From NCBI GenBank assembly GCA_934643865.1, contig CAKUCX010000020.1, forward strand, positions 1 to 49,312: 49,312 nucleotides of DNA. Reading direction: 5' to 3'. Within the stretch, counting starts at the first letter, position 1. Each line of letters begins with the position of its first letter. The DNA is from an uncultured Kiritimatiellota bacterium (GTDB lineage: Bacteria; Verrucomicrobiota; Kiritimatiellia; RFP12; UBA1067). The position numbers and the translations under genes were made by a program. The notes under the pieces were generated by a model that was not told the origin of the DNA, made no database searches, and saw nothing but the letters and a program-made list of their open reading frames with translations. Shown piece after piece: positions 15,734 to 24,901 of this stretch.

Positions 15734-18196
15734 CTAGAGGATGCGGGTTCGAATAAGCGTCTTCACGTCAAGGTGCCCGTCGTCGGGCGTGTCATACGGC
15801 GACGGATCGTCCGCAGGGGACTCTGCCGGCGTTGCGTCCGGAAGGATGTCCTGCATCGACGGCGATGGAACCACGTCCGTACCGGGACGCGGAGGCGCCG
15901 CCAGCGACAGGAACCGCCCGGGAAGGCGATCGCCATCCGAAAAGGGAATCCATTTGGGACGCCCCTCGTCATCGTCCAACGCCGCCAGGGCAAATGCATT
16001 CCGACCGGTGTCCCCCAGGGCGGCCTCCGTCGCCCACCACACCTCGGACGGGCCGCTCAGGCTGTCATGCCATTCCGTTGAAAGCCCAAAACCGGAATAC
16101 TTCAGCGGCAGCAGCGTCGCATCCCAATCCGTCTCGCAGAGATTCCAGCATCGGGCAAACCGCCGCTCGTTGTCCACATCCTTGCAGACGCATCCGACGC
16201 GGCTTTTCAGAAGGTCCCCATCGTCCTGCCGGATGTTGAAGCGCCCCAACGCGCCCGACGCGTCCAGCGCGTCGTCGCACACGGCATCATACCGTGTTTC
16301 GTACTCGCCCGCCGGAGCCTTGGCGACACCGTATTTCTCCCTTTGCTGAAGCGACGGATTGAAGCGGTGCGCCGCGCGGGCGGCCGAAAACGCGACAAGG
16401 TAGCCGTCCGCAACGGGATCGAACGCGGCATAGATCCCCTCCGCCGTTGCCGAAGGCGATGCGGCCTCCGCCGAGAATCCATTGAGCAGAACCGACCAGG
16501 GGTTGCGCTGCCGACGCGCGAGCCCGACGACGATCGAACCGCCACCCGAATAGTACTTGTCGTTGAGAATCCACGGCATTGCGACCTCGCCCGTATAATA
16601 CGCGAACGTGTTCGTATTGCAGATCTCCCAGTCGTCGCCATAGATGCGGGCAAACCCGTTCGGCTTGGTCGCAACGGAAAGTTGAACCGTTGCACGGGTT
16701 GTCCACCAGTGCGAATCGATGTTGCCCGGATAAACAGGAGGCCAAGGCATCAGTTCCCTTCCTGAGAAGGGTTCAATCACATACAACTTCTTTCCCTTCG
16801 ACCAGCAGCTTTTGTACGCCGACCGCGTATGTGACTCAGAAGGCAACACACACCCCTGACAGCCATGCACGCCACATGTTCGCAGGAACTTGCTGTCAAA
16901 GTAGTGAAAATGGATGTCAATGTCATTTGGCCATGACGGCACACGCACGTGGAAACATCTGTACTTATACCGACCCGCACACCATTCATACTCCGCATAC
17001 GGCGCGACCGTATCGGGGGTCTCCCGACACTGATCCGGGCAATACGAGCGCGTGTTGATGCACGAAGGCCTTGAATCCCGACCCAACCGCCAGTGGTGTG
17101 CGCGATAGGCCGGCAGCGGTTCATCCCCCATGCGGTTCGCGTTCTTGTAGACCCTGCAAATGCCCAATGCCTTGTAGGAATCCGCCGTACGTTCGACAAC
17201 CGGCGCATCGGCCCTTGTTTCGGCCTCGTGACTGCGGACAAACCACTGGTCCAGCCCCCCGAAGCGCTTGTCCTCGTCACCCGACGGTCCAAAGTAGTCG
17301 GCCAGGTTGTCATGGACCTCACCGTCCGCCATGGTCAGGAAAAGTCGTTCGTCGAGTTCCGTGTTGTAGAGGGGCGACATCACATTGCCCACCTCGGCAT
17401 TCCCCTCCACCTCAATCTTTTCATAGGGGGTGAAGAACGTCGGGCAATGGCAGTAGCCGAAGAAATCATCCCGGGCTCGTTCATCCAAGCCTCCAGGCGA
17501 CAGACGCGGAAGATTCTGCCGCAGGACCGCCATGGCCGTTTGCGGAATCGCCTTGTTCATCTTGAGGGCAACATCCAGGAGACACCCGTTGTACTGCCTG
17601 ATGGTTTCCTTGAACAAGAGGATGCATTGAGGATAGGCCGCCTCGATGTGCTGCATATTCTGGAGCGTCTCGCGAATGACCGAAATCGGAACCGGGGTCT
17701 GCGATCCGTTCAAGCGGACATAATCCGTTCCCGCCCCGGCGACTCCGCAGAACCAACCGACATTCTGCTGTTTCAAGGCATTACATTCTGGGCATTCAGA
17801 CCCTCCCCATCCTCTATAACTGCTCTGTCCGGCCCATGTTGCGCACATGGTCCAATCCTCTGAGAACCGTCTCTCGACGAGCTGAAGCCATTTGTAGGTG
17901 AGATAGTCGATCTGCATGTTCGTGAGCGTGATGTATGTCCACGCCAGCGCGCGGTTGACCATGGCCATCCTGCTCAGGCCGTCGGCCTCCACCAGCGCGG
18001 CGGAATAGGCGGCCGCATCGCATGCGTTCTGGATCTCGATCTTCTGCCGCGCAGTCTCCCCCACCGCGTAGACGCCCGCGCAGAGCACATAGAGAAGCAG
18101 CACAACCGAGAGCGTGAGCATAAGCGCAACCCCGCTTTCCTCCCGCCGCAGACGGTTCATCTCCGCCTTGAAGATCCTCGCCATTGCGTACATCAT
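15734..18196 (-). CDS. Large Cys-rich TadG-like protein
   Basis: An 820-residue protein starting with a TadG-type N-terminus: EESGVALMLTLSVVLLLYVL (hydrophobic helix about 23-45), then GETARQKIEIQNACDAAAYSAAL, the classic helix found after the membrane segment in TadG-like proteins. Position +5 after Gly22 is Leu, not Glu, as is usual for TadG rather than TadE. The extracytoplasmic part holds about two dozen Cys, many in pairs (CPEC, CHC, CQGC, CVC), suggesting disulfides. The start at 18196 is chosen because its ATGA overlaps the TadE stop. TadG-like proteins are minor pilins or tip proteins. Confidence 0.7.
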   Translation of the reverse strand: MMYAMARIFKAEMNRLRREESGVALMLTLSVVLLLYVLCAGVYAVGETARQKIEIQNACDAAAYSAALVEADGLSRMAMVNRALAWTYITLTNMQIDYLTYKWLQLVERRFSEDWTMCATWAGQSSYRGWGGSECPECNALKQQNVGWFCGVAGAGTDYVRLNGSQTPVPISVIRETLQNMQHIEAAYPQCILLFKETIRQYNGCLLDVALKMNKAIPQTAMAVLRQNLPRLSPGGLDERARDDFFGYCHCPTFFTPYEKIEVEGNAEVGNVMSPLYNTELDERLFLTMADGEVHDNLADYFGPSGDEDKRFGGLDQWFVRSHEAETRADAPVVERTADSYKALGICRVYKNANRMGDEPLPAYRAHHWRLGRDSRPSCINTRSYCPDQCRETPDTVAPYAEYEWCAGRYKYRCFHVRVPSWPNDIDIHFHYFDSKFLRTCGVHGCQGCVLPSESHTRSAYKSCWSKGKKLYVIEPFSGRELMPWPPVYPGNIDSHWWTTRATVQLSVATKPNGFARIYGDDWEICNTNTFAYYTGEVAMPWILNDKYYSGGGSIVVGLARRQRNPWSVLLNGFSAEAASPSATAEGIYAAFDPVADGYLVAFSAARAAHRFNPSLQQREKYGVAKAPAGEYETRYDAVCDDALDASGALGRFNIRQDDGDLLKSRVGCVCKDVDNERRFARCWNLCETDWDATLLPLKYSGFGLSTEWHDSLSGPSEVWWATEAALGDTGRNAFALAALDDDEGRPKWIPFSDGDRLPGRFLSLAAPPRPGTDVVPSPSMQDILPDATPAESPADDPSPYDTPDDGHLDVKTLIRTRIL

Positions 18197-18942
18197 TGCC
18201 CCGGTCTCCGTGCGTAGCGAACGGTCTTCCACGGCTTGGGCAGCAGGACGACCGACCGCAGGGGAAGGTAGTCAAGCCCCATCGTCCGATGCCGCGCGGC
18301 ATCGGCCGCCGCGATCTGGTCCCCATCCGGTTGCCAGCCCGTCGGCTCCCATGTGAAGGTGGTGGACGATGCCGCGCGTGCAACGGCAAGCAACCGCCCG
18401 ATGACGGGGACATGCAGGGGAAAATCAAACTCAACACAGACTTTCACCGCCGGGGCGTCCCATGTTTCCTCGCTCCAGACCTTCTCCCCTTCACGCCCAA
18501 TGATGCGTACCTGGTTCTCGATATGCGAAGAACTCGGGATGGGGGCCATTCCCCCTTCGCCCTTCGGCCACCATCCGGGAACCCCCAAAACCGATCCAGG
18601 TGAACCGAACGTCCCCTCGTCCCAATCCGGACTTGAACTCACCCAGGCCAATGTGCGGCACGCCGCCTCCCAGCAGGGTCCCTTGGTACGGAAGAAATCG
18701 CCCTCGCCCCGTTCATTCATCTCGCGATACTCGCCCGGATGGTAGACAAGCGCGGCACGTGCGGCGTTGAAGGCCGCATAATGGGTCATGATCTGCGCGT
18801 ACCAGATCAACGCGAACTGAACGACCGCGAAAATCAACAAGGTCAGAAGCGGAAGGACGAGGACGCACTCCGTCAGAACCGTACCACGACGGGAGGTCCG
18901 GGCCAAGCAGGCAACGGCAAGTCTGGGCAACGGTGTTCTCAT
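18193..18942 (-). CDS. TadE-like minor pilin (copy 1)
   Basis: A 249-residue protein with a class III prepilin-like N-terminus: SRRGTVLTECVLVLPLLTLL. Cleavage after Gly20 would place Glu25 at +5. One membrane helix is followed by WYAQIMTHYAAFNAARAALV, a segment typical of TadE proteins. It overlaps the CpaA gene upstream and the TadG-like gene downstream by four nt each, so three genes are translationally coupled. TadE proteins are processed by the prepilin peptidase and needed for pilus biogenesis. Confidence 0.8.
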   Translation of the reverse strand: MRTPLPRLAVACLARTSRRGTVLTECVLVLPLLTLLIFAVVQFALIWYAQIMTHYAAFNAARAALVYHPGEYREMNERGEGDFFRTKGPCWEAACRTLAWVSSSPDWDEGTFGSPGSVLGVPGWWPKGEGGMAPIPSSSHIENQVRIIGREGEKVWSEETWDAPAVKVCVEFDFPLHVPVIGRLLAVARAASSTTFTWEPTGWQPDGDQIAAADAARHRTMGLDYLPLRSVVLLPKPWKTVRYARRPGQ

Positions 18943-19481
18943 GCACGTGTGGCAAAGACTTCAAAGGCCAAGGTGATCCACGTCCCGGCGGCGATGGCGA
19001 CGCCGAAGGGGACGCGGCACCGCTCGCTCGACTTCGGCGGCAGGGCAGCCCTCCCCGCCGCGCGGTCGTACCGCCAGTCGAAGACCGAACGCAGGACATG
19101 CTTCAGCCGCCGCGCATCGGCAAGGCCCACGAGAAGCAGGACGAGCATCAGCGCCAACCCCGCAAGGGAGGTGAAGAGGATCACCTGAGCGGAACGCCCG
19201 AGCCCGACCGCGCAGCCGACCGCAAAGAGCATCTTGACGTCGCCGCCCCCCGCCGCGCGCAGGATGAACGGCAACAGGAGGAAGAGCCCGCAGACGATCC
19301 CGCCCAGCGCCCCGGCGTTGCCAAGCGCCCATCCTCCCGCCCCGTAGCGTACCGCAAGCGCGACGAACGCCGCGCCGAGGGTCACCACGTTGGGCAGACG
19401 CCGCCAGCGGCAATCCTGGTAGCAGAGGATTGCCAGCCACGGCGTCAACGCGACGAAGAGGATGAGGGCGGGAGACATCAT
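18939..19481 (-). CDS. cpaA: Prepilin peptidase CpaA/TadV (A24 family)
   Basis: A 180-residue integral membrane aspartic protease that removes the short leader of Flp-type prepilins. The two catalytic Asp are Asp23 in CYQDCRWRRLPN and Asp81 in the GxGD motif, here AGGGDVKMLF. Several hydrophobic helices fill the rest. The short form without the N-methylase domain is normal for Tad systems. There are two adjacent ATG codons; either could start. It lies 19 nt after the Flp pilin gene. Confidence 0.88.
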   Translation of the reverse strand: MMSPALILFVALTPWLAILCYQDCRWRRLPNVVTLGAAFVALAVRYGAGGWALGNAGALGGIVCGLFLLLPFILRAAGGGDVKMLFAVGCAVGLGRSAQVILFTSLAGLALMLVLLLVGLADARRLKHVLRSVFDWRYDRAAGRAALPPKSSERCRVPFGVAIAAGTWITLAFEVFATRA

Positions 19482-19500
19482 GCGTGGACGCTCGGTACGA

Positions 19501-19818
19501 TCATTGGCCCATGCCCGTCACGGTTTTTTGAGCCTGCGTACCTTCACCCACGGCACTATCACTTGTCGAGCGTCCACTCTCCGCAGTGTTAGGCGCGTCT
19601 TTTGGCGAGAAAATCGCCTTCGACATCGTCTCAAAGGCCGAACCGATCGTGCCGCCGAACGCGACGACGAGGCCGACGACGGCCGCGACGACGAGCACGC
19701 CGAGGACGACGTACTCCATCATCACGGCGCCGGCCGTGTCTCCGGCGAGGCGGCAGAGGAAGCGGCCGAACGCCGTCCGCTTCGCGCGCGCAAGGCGCAT
19801 CTTCATTTTCGTATCCAT
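19501..19818 (-). CDS. flp: Flp-family type IVb pilin
   Basis: A 105-residue prepilin with a 30-residue basic leader ending in Gly30. The mature protein begins AVMMEYVVLGVLVVAAVVGL, with Glu35 at +5 and the adjacent Tyr that marks the Flp subfamily (E-Y motif). The C-terminal 45 residues are polar and Ser/Thr-rich, longer than in the smallest Flp pilins. The start at 19818 is supported by AAGGAG eight nt upstream. This is the most likely major pilus subunit. Confidence 0.88.
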   Translation of the reverse strand: MDTKMKMRLARAKRTAFGRFLCRLAGDTAGAVMMEYVVLGVLVVAAVVGLVVAFGGTIGSAFETMSKAIFSPKDAPNTAESGRSTSDSAVGEGTQAQKTVTGMGQ

Positions 19819-19870
19819 GTGTTGTTCTCCTTTTCGTATGATGCGGAACGTTCCGCAGGTGTGAAATGCG

Positions 19871-20083
19871 TCAGGGGATTGGAAGGGCGATGCCGGACTG
19901 CACCCGCTGGAACATCGCCTGGATCCCCTTCCCGACCGTCCCGGTCCATTCGTTCTTCGACGGGTCGAAGATCTCCTGCTGCCAGAACAGGACGAGCGGC
20001 ACGGCGATGGCCAGGTTGACGACGACATACTCCATCAGCACGGAGCCGCGCGTTCCGCAGAGGCGCCTGATTCCGTCTTTCAT
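19871..20083 (-). CDS. Small Flp-like pilin
   Basis: A 70-residue protein with a short leader ending in Gly13 and mature start SVLMEYVVVNLAIAVPLVLF, placing Glu18 at +5 with the Flp E-Y motif. After the membrane helix comes a soluble tail of about 37 residues. It starts inside the stop of the upstream FHA gene (ATGA, 20080-20083). It may be a second or minor pilin; the true major subunit cannot be decided from sequence alone. Confidence 0.75.
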   Translation of the reverse strand: MKDGIRRLCGTRGSVLMEYVVVNLAIAVPLVLFWQQEIFDPSKNEWTGTVGKGIQAMFQRVQSGIALPIP

Positions 20084-22518
20084 CTGGCACGCTCCTTCCG
20101 CTTCGCTTCCTGGTCCCACCAGGCGTTGACGTTGTACAGTCCCGGGATGCCGATCTTCAGGATCTGGGGGCGTACCTCGGTCACGCAGTCGGGGTTGGCG
20201 TCGATCTTCGCCTTGAGCGCCGCGAGGACGGCCTTGAGGCCCGCCAGGTCCCGTCTCAGTTCCGCGCCGGCCTCGGCGCCGAGCCGGCCGTTCGTGTCCA
20301 AGGCCCACGCCAGCCCCCGCGCGATGATGCACGAACGCCGGTCGTCCGATTCGCGGTTCCACCAGGCATCGATCAGAAGCTCGCGCTTCTCCTGCAGGGA
20401 GATTACCATGTCCGCAACCGCGCGCAGACGGTTCCCGTCCGGCACATCGACGGAGAGGAGGTAGGCGATGTCCGCGTTGTCCAGGAAACGCAGGAACTGG
20501 TCCGCCTGGCGGTAGAACCTCAGCGCCTCGACCAGAACGGGTTCCCCCCGCACTTCCCCGTACACGGCATGGTAATCCCGGTCGACGTCAAACGACTTGA
20601 GGTAGTCCGCAAACGCCTCGATCCCCAGCACCTCGTCGTATTTCCCCACGCATTCCGTGCGCGACGACTTCGGGCGGCGCCCCCGGAGCGAATCGCAGGC
20701 GAAGACCTTCTCGCATGTCCCGGCATCGAGCAGGGCCGCGACGGCGGCGGGGGCCTTCCCCGATTCCAGGTTCCACTTCCCGAGGCGCGCGAGCTGATCG
20801 CGCATCGCCTCGCGCACGTCCTCGTTGAGCCGGCGGTTCGCGGCCGCCATCAGGCGCCGGAGTTCGCCCAGCTGCGGCATGAGCGAACACTGCTGGTCGG
20901 AGGGGAACGGCAGGTCCTCCCGCATCGCGTCGTAGCGGCAGGAGACGAGATACACGAGATTGCTGTTCAGGACGGCCTGTGCCTCGCCGAACCGCGCCAA
21001 GACGGGGATAAACTCGTCGCACGCCTCCGAGACGATCCGGGGGGCGGCGAAATTGCGTCCCTCCTTCTTTGCGGCCTGCGCGCGCCGGACCTCGCGTTCC
21101 TGTGCCCGTCTGCCGATGTCCTCCAGTTTCCGCACGGTCTGCGGAAACGTTCCGGTTAGTTGGACGGCCGTCTTCAGGTCCGCCTCCTCGGGAACCCTGA
21201 TCGCCGCGAGAAGCGCCGCGACTTCCCCCAGGTCGGCGATGAGCGCCTTCAGCTCGGTGCGCTGCTCCTCCATGTCCGCACGGAGCTTCCCGGTCGGCAG
21301 ATCTGCCGTCCACCGGGGATCCGCCAGCGCCCTCTCGACCGCCGCGAGGCGCGCGACCAGCGCCTCCCGTTCGTGGCCGCGTTCGCTTTCGCGGAAGTCG
21401 CCGCGAATCGCGCTTCGAGCCGTCAGGAACACGTCGACGAGGTCCTTCATCAGGCGGGCCTCCCGCTTCATGGTCTGCGCCGTCGTCGTGTTCCAGCCCC
21501 ACTTCTCGACGTTGGCGTTCAGGAGCGAACCGAGCTTCGTGCTCGCGTCGATCCAGAAACGGCGGCCGAAGTCCTCCTTTGCGGACCGCCAGACCTCCAG
21601 GGTGTTCCGCCAGATCAGCAGTTCGCCGCGCTTCCGCTCGATCTCGTCGCGGTAGTAGTCCGCGCCGCGCGCCGAAAGCGCCTGGTCCAGGGCCGCCGTG
21701 GCACGCGCGAAGTTCTCGCGGGATTCCCATTCGCACGCTTCGGCGAGCTTCGCCTTGGCGGACGGGAAGATCGTCTGCACGGCAAAATAGCCCGTTCCCA
21801 CAACGGCCGCCGTGACGAGCGCCACGCAGAGCTTCAGCAGCAGACGGCTGCGGGTGGGATCGACGGTCCGGTCCCAGAACCGGAACTGGACATCCGCGAC
21901 CGAGATGACGTCCCGATGGCGCAGCATCCGCTTCGCCTTCTTCAGCGGCACGCCGTTGACCGTCGTGCCGTTGCGGCTCCCCAGGTCCTGAATCCAGCAC
22001 GAGTCGTCCTGCTCGTGCTGGATTTCGGCATGGCGCTTCGAGACAAGGACACTCGAACAGAGAATCCCGTCCGCAACGGCCGAGCCGATGGGCAGGACGG
22101 GCGACGTGATGTCGCAGAACGTCCCCGCCTTCTCGCCGTTCAACCATTCAAGCCGGTGGTACGGGAGGATCCGCGCCGCATTCCGCTCGTCGATCCGCTC
22201 GACGGTCAGGCGGCATTGCCCGAGGCTGACGGACATCCCCGCCTCCAGCCGCCGTTCGGACACCTTCCGCCCCAGCACGAACAGGCCGTTGCGGCTGCCC
22301 AGGTCGCGGATCCACGCATGCCCGTGCCGCACCGTGATTTCCGCATGCGTCTTGCTCACCGACGTTTCCTCGGCGGGTACCTGCCAGGCGCACCCCGGCT
22401 GGCGGCCGATCACAAGCGGAAGCTGGAGGTCTTCAAGGCGTCCCTCATGCACGACCTGGTCGTTGCGCTCAAGGCGGATCATCAGGGAATGGTCCTTCAG
22501 GCGTGTCGAACGGGTCAT
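20080..22518 (-). CDS. Double-FHA transmembrane protein
   Basis: An 812-residue protein. FHA domain 1 (about 36-85) contains VIGRQPGC, SVSKTHAEI and DLGSRNGLFV. FHA domain 2 (about 142-195) contains LPIGSAVADG, VSKRHAEI and DLGSRNGTTVNG. Both keep the Ser, His and Asn that bind phosphothreonine. A membrane segment (about 226-249) follows, then some 560 residues of helical extracytoplasmic sequence rich in Arg, Glu and Ala, without a family that I recognise. FHA domains read Thr phosphorylation, so this protein probably senses the kinase encoded downstream. The start is one nt after the preceding stop; Met13 is another possible start. Confidence 0.85.
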   Translation of the reverse strand: MTRSTRLKDHSLMIRLERNDQVVHEGRLEDLQLPLVIGRQPGCAWQVPAEETSVSKTHAEITVRHGHAWIRDLGSRNGLFVLGRKVSERRLEAGMSVSLGQCRLTVERIDERNAARILPYHRLEWLNGEKAGTFCDITSPVLPIGSAVADGILCSSVLVSKRHAEIQHEQDDSCWIQDLGSRNGTTVNGVPLKKAKRMLRHRDVISVADVQFRFWDRTVDPTRSRLLLKLCVALVTAAVVGTGYFAVQTIFPSAKAKLAEACEWESRENFARATAALDQALSARGADYYRDEIERKRGELLIWRNTLEVWRSAKEDFGRRFWIDASTKLGSLLNANVEKWGWNTTTAQTMKREARLMKDLVDVFLTARSAIRGDFRESERGHEREALVARLAAVERALADPRWTADLPTGKLRADMEEQRTELKALIADLGEVAALLAAIRVPEEADLKTAVQLTGTFPQTVRKLEDIGRRAQEREVRRAQAAKKEGRNFAAPRIVSEACDEFIPVLARFGEAQAVLNSNLVYLVSCRYDAMREDLPFPSDQQCSLMPQLGELRRLMAAANRRLNEDVREAMRDQLARLGKWNLESGKAPAAVAALLDAGTCEKVFACDSLRGRRPKSSRTECVGKYDEVLGIEAFADYLKSFDVDRDYHAVYGEVRGEPVLVEALRFYRQADQFLRFLDNADIAYLLSVDVPDGNRLRAVADMVISLQEKRELLIDAWWNRESDDRRSCIIARGLAWALDTNGRLGAEAGAELRRDLAGLKAVLAALKAKIDANPDCVTEVRPQILKIGIPGLYNVNAWWDQEAKRKERAR

Positions 22519-22519
22519 A

Positions 22520-24004
22520 TCACCACGCCCCCTTCTTCAGCAGCCCATTACGCCGGTCGTCGGGCGACGAGAAGACCTTCAGCGCGCTTTCAAGCACGCG
22601 CTGGCACCCGACCTTGTCCCGGACGCGGTTCGCCTGGTACCAGGCGACCTTGAACTGGCGGTATTCGTGCTTCTGGTTCGCACGCAGTTCGCGGAGCATG
22701 GCCAACAGGCGTTCCGCCTCCTCGCCGTGTCCGCCGCAGGCAATGAGCGCGCTCTGCAAGAGGAATTCGGTTTCCTGCCAGAGAATCGGCGATTTGCGCG
22801 CCAAAAGGCCGGCCGCCTCGTCCTTCAGGACCTTCACGGATGCGGCACGCGCGTCCGGGCGCCCCTCCCAGTGTCCGTCAATCTCCTTGGCGTTGACGCG
22901 CAGAAGCTTCTCAAGCGCGACAAGGGTGGCGCCCCGCCACTGCTCGACCGCCGGAATCTCGCGCGTGAGCGTCAACACGCAGTCACCATGCACGGCAAAC
23001 AGGGCATGCCCGAACCACTGCATGGATTCCGCGCCACGCTTTTCCGTACGGAGGAACTGGACGTCGAAATACGGCAGGCCGCTGTTCCCCCCCAGAAACG
23101 CGGGAGGCGAGACGGACTGGAAATTCCAGCCGTCGCGTTCCTCGCGTGCGCGCCGCCACGCATCGAAAAGCTGATGCCGGTTGCGATGCAGGTTGCCGGC
23201 GTTCTGCATACAGCGGAAGACGATGCGGAAATCGACATCGCGCTTGCGCCCAATCCGCGTCAGGATCTCCGTCGTGCCGTCTTCGACTGTCCGTACCTTG
23301 AACTGGGGGCTGCCCGGACAATCCGCCCAGAAGGCATCCGTCCCAAACGGCGTCGGCAAATCGACGGACCGGATGTCGTACTTCCCGGACGCCGTAAGCG
23401 GCCACGTGAGGGTCTTTTCCGGGCGCTGCCGCACCTGGACCGTGTAGTAGGCCGCCGCCACGCCCAGGAAGAGCCCCACGAACAGCATCACCTTCACAAG
23501 GAGGCGCCGTCCGCGCTTCCGCGCGCCGCCGGCAATCAGCTTGGCTATCTCCTCCGGGCTCACGAGCTGGGTCTGCAGGAACTGCGTCTCGTTCAAGTCG
23601 GGGGCCGGAGAGGGTTCGGCCGTTCCCTCCTCCGGGGCACCGGGGGCGGGGATGCTCGTCTCGCCCGCCGCATCGGGCAGAACGGTCTCGGACGAGGCGG
23701 CGGGGGCATCGATGAGAAGCTGGAACGCCGTCGTGCCGCCGATCTTCACCGGGACGCCGGGAGGAAGCGAGACGCGGTTGTTTTCAGGGATCTCCGTCAA
23801 CCCGACGGCGGTGTGGTGCCGGCTCAGGTTCACGAGCGACACGCCCCCGTCGGCGACCTCGAGCGCGACATGCCGCCCCGAGACGTCGGGCGCCGGCACC
23901 ACGATGCCGCACTGGCGCGAACGGCCGACAACCGTCGTCCCGGACGGAAGCGGGAACGCCCGCCCAACCAATGCCCCTTCCGTGAACTGGATCCGCACGG
24001 CCAT
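22520..24004 (-). CDS. Single-FHA transmembrane protein
   Basis: A 494-residue protein with one FHA domain (about 24-75): VVGRSRQCGIVV, then VSGRHVALEV. The usual GSRNGT turn is replaced by LSRHHTAVG, so the Asn that holds the phosphopeptide backbone is missing. A Pro/Glu-rich linker leads to a membrane segment (about 168-188) and a C-terminal domain of about 300 residues. The layout parallels the neighbouring double-FHA protein, suggesting a related pair. Its ATG overlaps the TadC stop by one nt. Function unknown; probably part of the pilus inner-membrane platform. Confidence 0.78.
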   Translation of the reverse strand: MAVRIQFTEGALVGRAFPLPSGTTVVGRSRQCGIVVPAPDVSGRHVALEVADGGVSLVNLSRHHTAVGLTEIPENNRVSLPPGVPVKIGGTTAFQLLIDAPAASSETVLPDAAGETSIPAPGAPEEGTAEPSPAPDLNETQFLQTQLVSPEEIAKLIAGGARKRGRRLLVKVMLFVGLFLGVAAAYYTVQVRQRPEKTLTWPLTASGKYDIRSVDLPTPFGTDAFWADCPGSPQFKVRTVEDGTTEILTRIGRKRDVDFRIVFRCMQNAGNLHRNRHQLFDAWRRAREERDGWNFQSVSPPAFLGGNSGLPYFDVQFLRTEKRGAESMQWFGHALFAVHGDCVLTLTREIPAVEQWRGATLVALEKLLRVNAKEIDGHWEGRPDARAASVKVLKDEAAGLLARKSPILWQETEFLLQSALIACGGHGEEAERLLAMLRELRANQKHEYRQFKVAWYQANRVRDKVGCQRVLESALKVFSSPDDRRNGLLKKGAW

Positions 24005-24900
24005 CAAAGTCCCCCCCTCGACGCCTTGAACTTGAGCCAGACCGGCACGCCGATGATGGTAAACACCGCCGGCAGGATGAAGACCGCGATCGGGAAGATC
24101 ATGATCGACGGCGCGCGCGCCGCCTTGCGCTCGGCAATGTTGAAACGGGCCCGGCGCATGTCCTCGCCCTGGATGCGCAGCGTCTCGACGATGGACGCGC
24201 CGATCTCCGTGCCGTGCGCAACCGCCCCGACGAACGCCGAGAACTCCTGCGTCTGCACATGCGTCGCCATCTCTCCCAGCGCCTCCATGCGACTCTTGCC
24301 GAATTCCATCTGCCTGAGCAGCAGGCCGAATTCAACCGCCAGCGCCCCCTTGCCGCCGGCGCCGACATAGTAGCGGACCGCCGCCGAGAAGTCGAGCCCC
24401 GCCCGCATGGCCGAGGCGATGAGGTCGATCGCGAACGGCAGCGCGCGGATGATCTCAGTCTGCCGTTCATCCGCCCGCTTCTGCACCAGCATCAGCGGAT
24501 AGACCCACCCGAGGAACGCGCCCACACAGCCAAGGCCGACCGCAAGCGGTGCCTGTGCGCTCGTCAGGAAGAAGCCAAAACAGAAGCACACCGCCCCGGC
24601 ACAGGCGCCGAAGACCTGCCCGGCCAGCACGTCCGTCTCCGTGAGGTTCCAGCCCGATTTGAGGACCGTGTTCCGGTAGGACTTCGCCAGCGCGGGAAAA
24701 TCCTCCGTAAACGCATCGCCGAGCGCCAGCGCGATGGCCTCGATGAAGCGTGCGGAGACACGGTAGAAGAGGGGGAGGGACGACGCGCCCCCGCGTGTGG
24801 CCGCCTTTCGGGGCGTGCCCAGCCAAAGGGAGGCGGCAAGATACGGAATCAGGACCGAGAGAAAGACGAGCGGATAGGTCCAGAAGGAGATTTCGTCCAT
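24004..24900 (-). CDS. tadC: TadC-like inner-membrane platform protein
   Basis: A 298-residue T2SSF-domain protein. Hydrophobic segments lie near the N-terminus (WTYPLVFLSVLIPYLAASLW), in the middle (VFGACAGAVCFCFGFFL and a following helix) and at the C-terminus (IMIFPIAVFILPAVFTIIGV). The central F domain contains LPFAIDLIASAMRAGLDFSAA and, later, GAAVAHGTEIGASIVETLR-like sequence. With TadB it forms the platform turned by the CpaF ATPase. The start at 24900 lies just after the TadB stop. Confidence 0.88.
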   Translation of the reverse strand: MDEISFWTYPLVFLSVLIPYLAASLWLGTPRKAATRGGASSLPLFYRVSARFIEAIALALGDAFTEDFPALAKSYRNTVLKSGWNLTETDVLAGQVFGACAGAVCFCFGFFLTSAQAPLAVGLGCVGAFLGWVYPLMLVQKRADERQTEIIRALPFAIDLIASAMRAGLDFSAAVRYYVGAGGKGALAVEFGLLLRQMEFGKSRMEALGEMATHVQTQEFSAFVGAVAHGTEIGASIVETLRIQGEDMRRARFNIAERKAARAPSIMIFPIAVFILPAVFTIIGVPVWLKFKASRGGL

Positions 24901-24901
24901 A

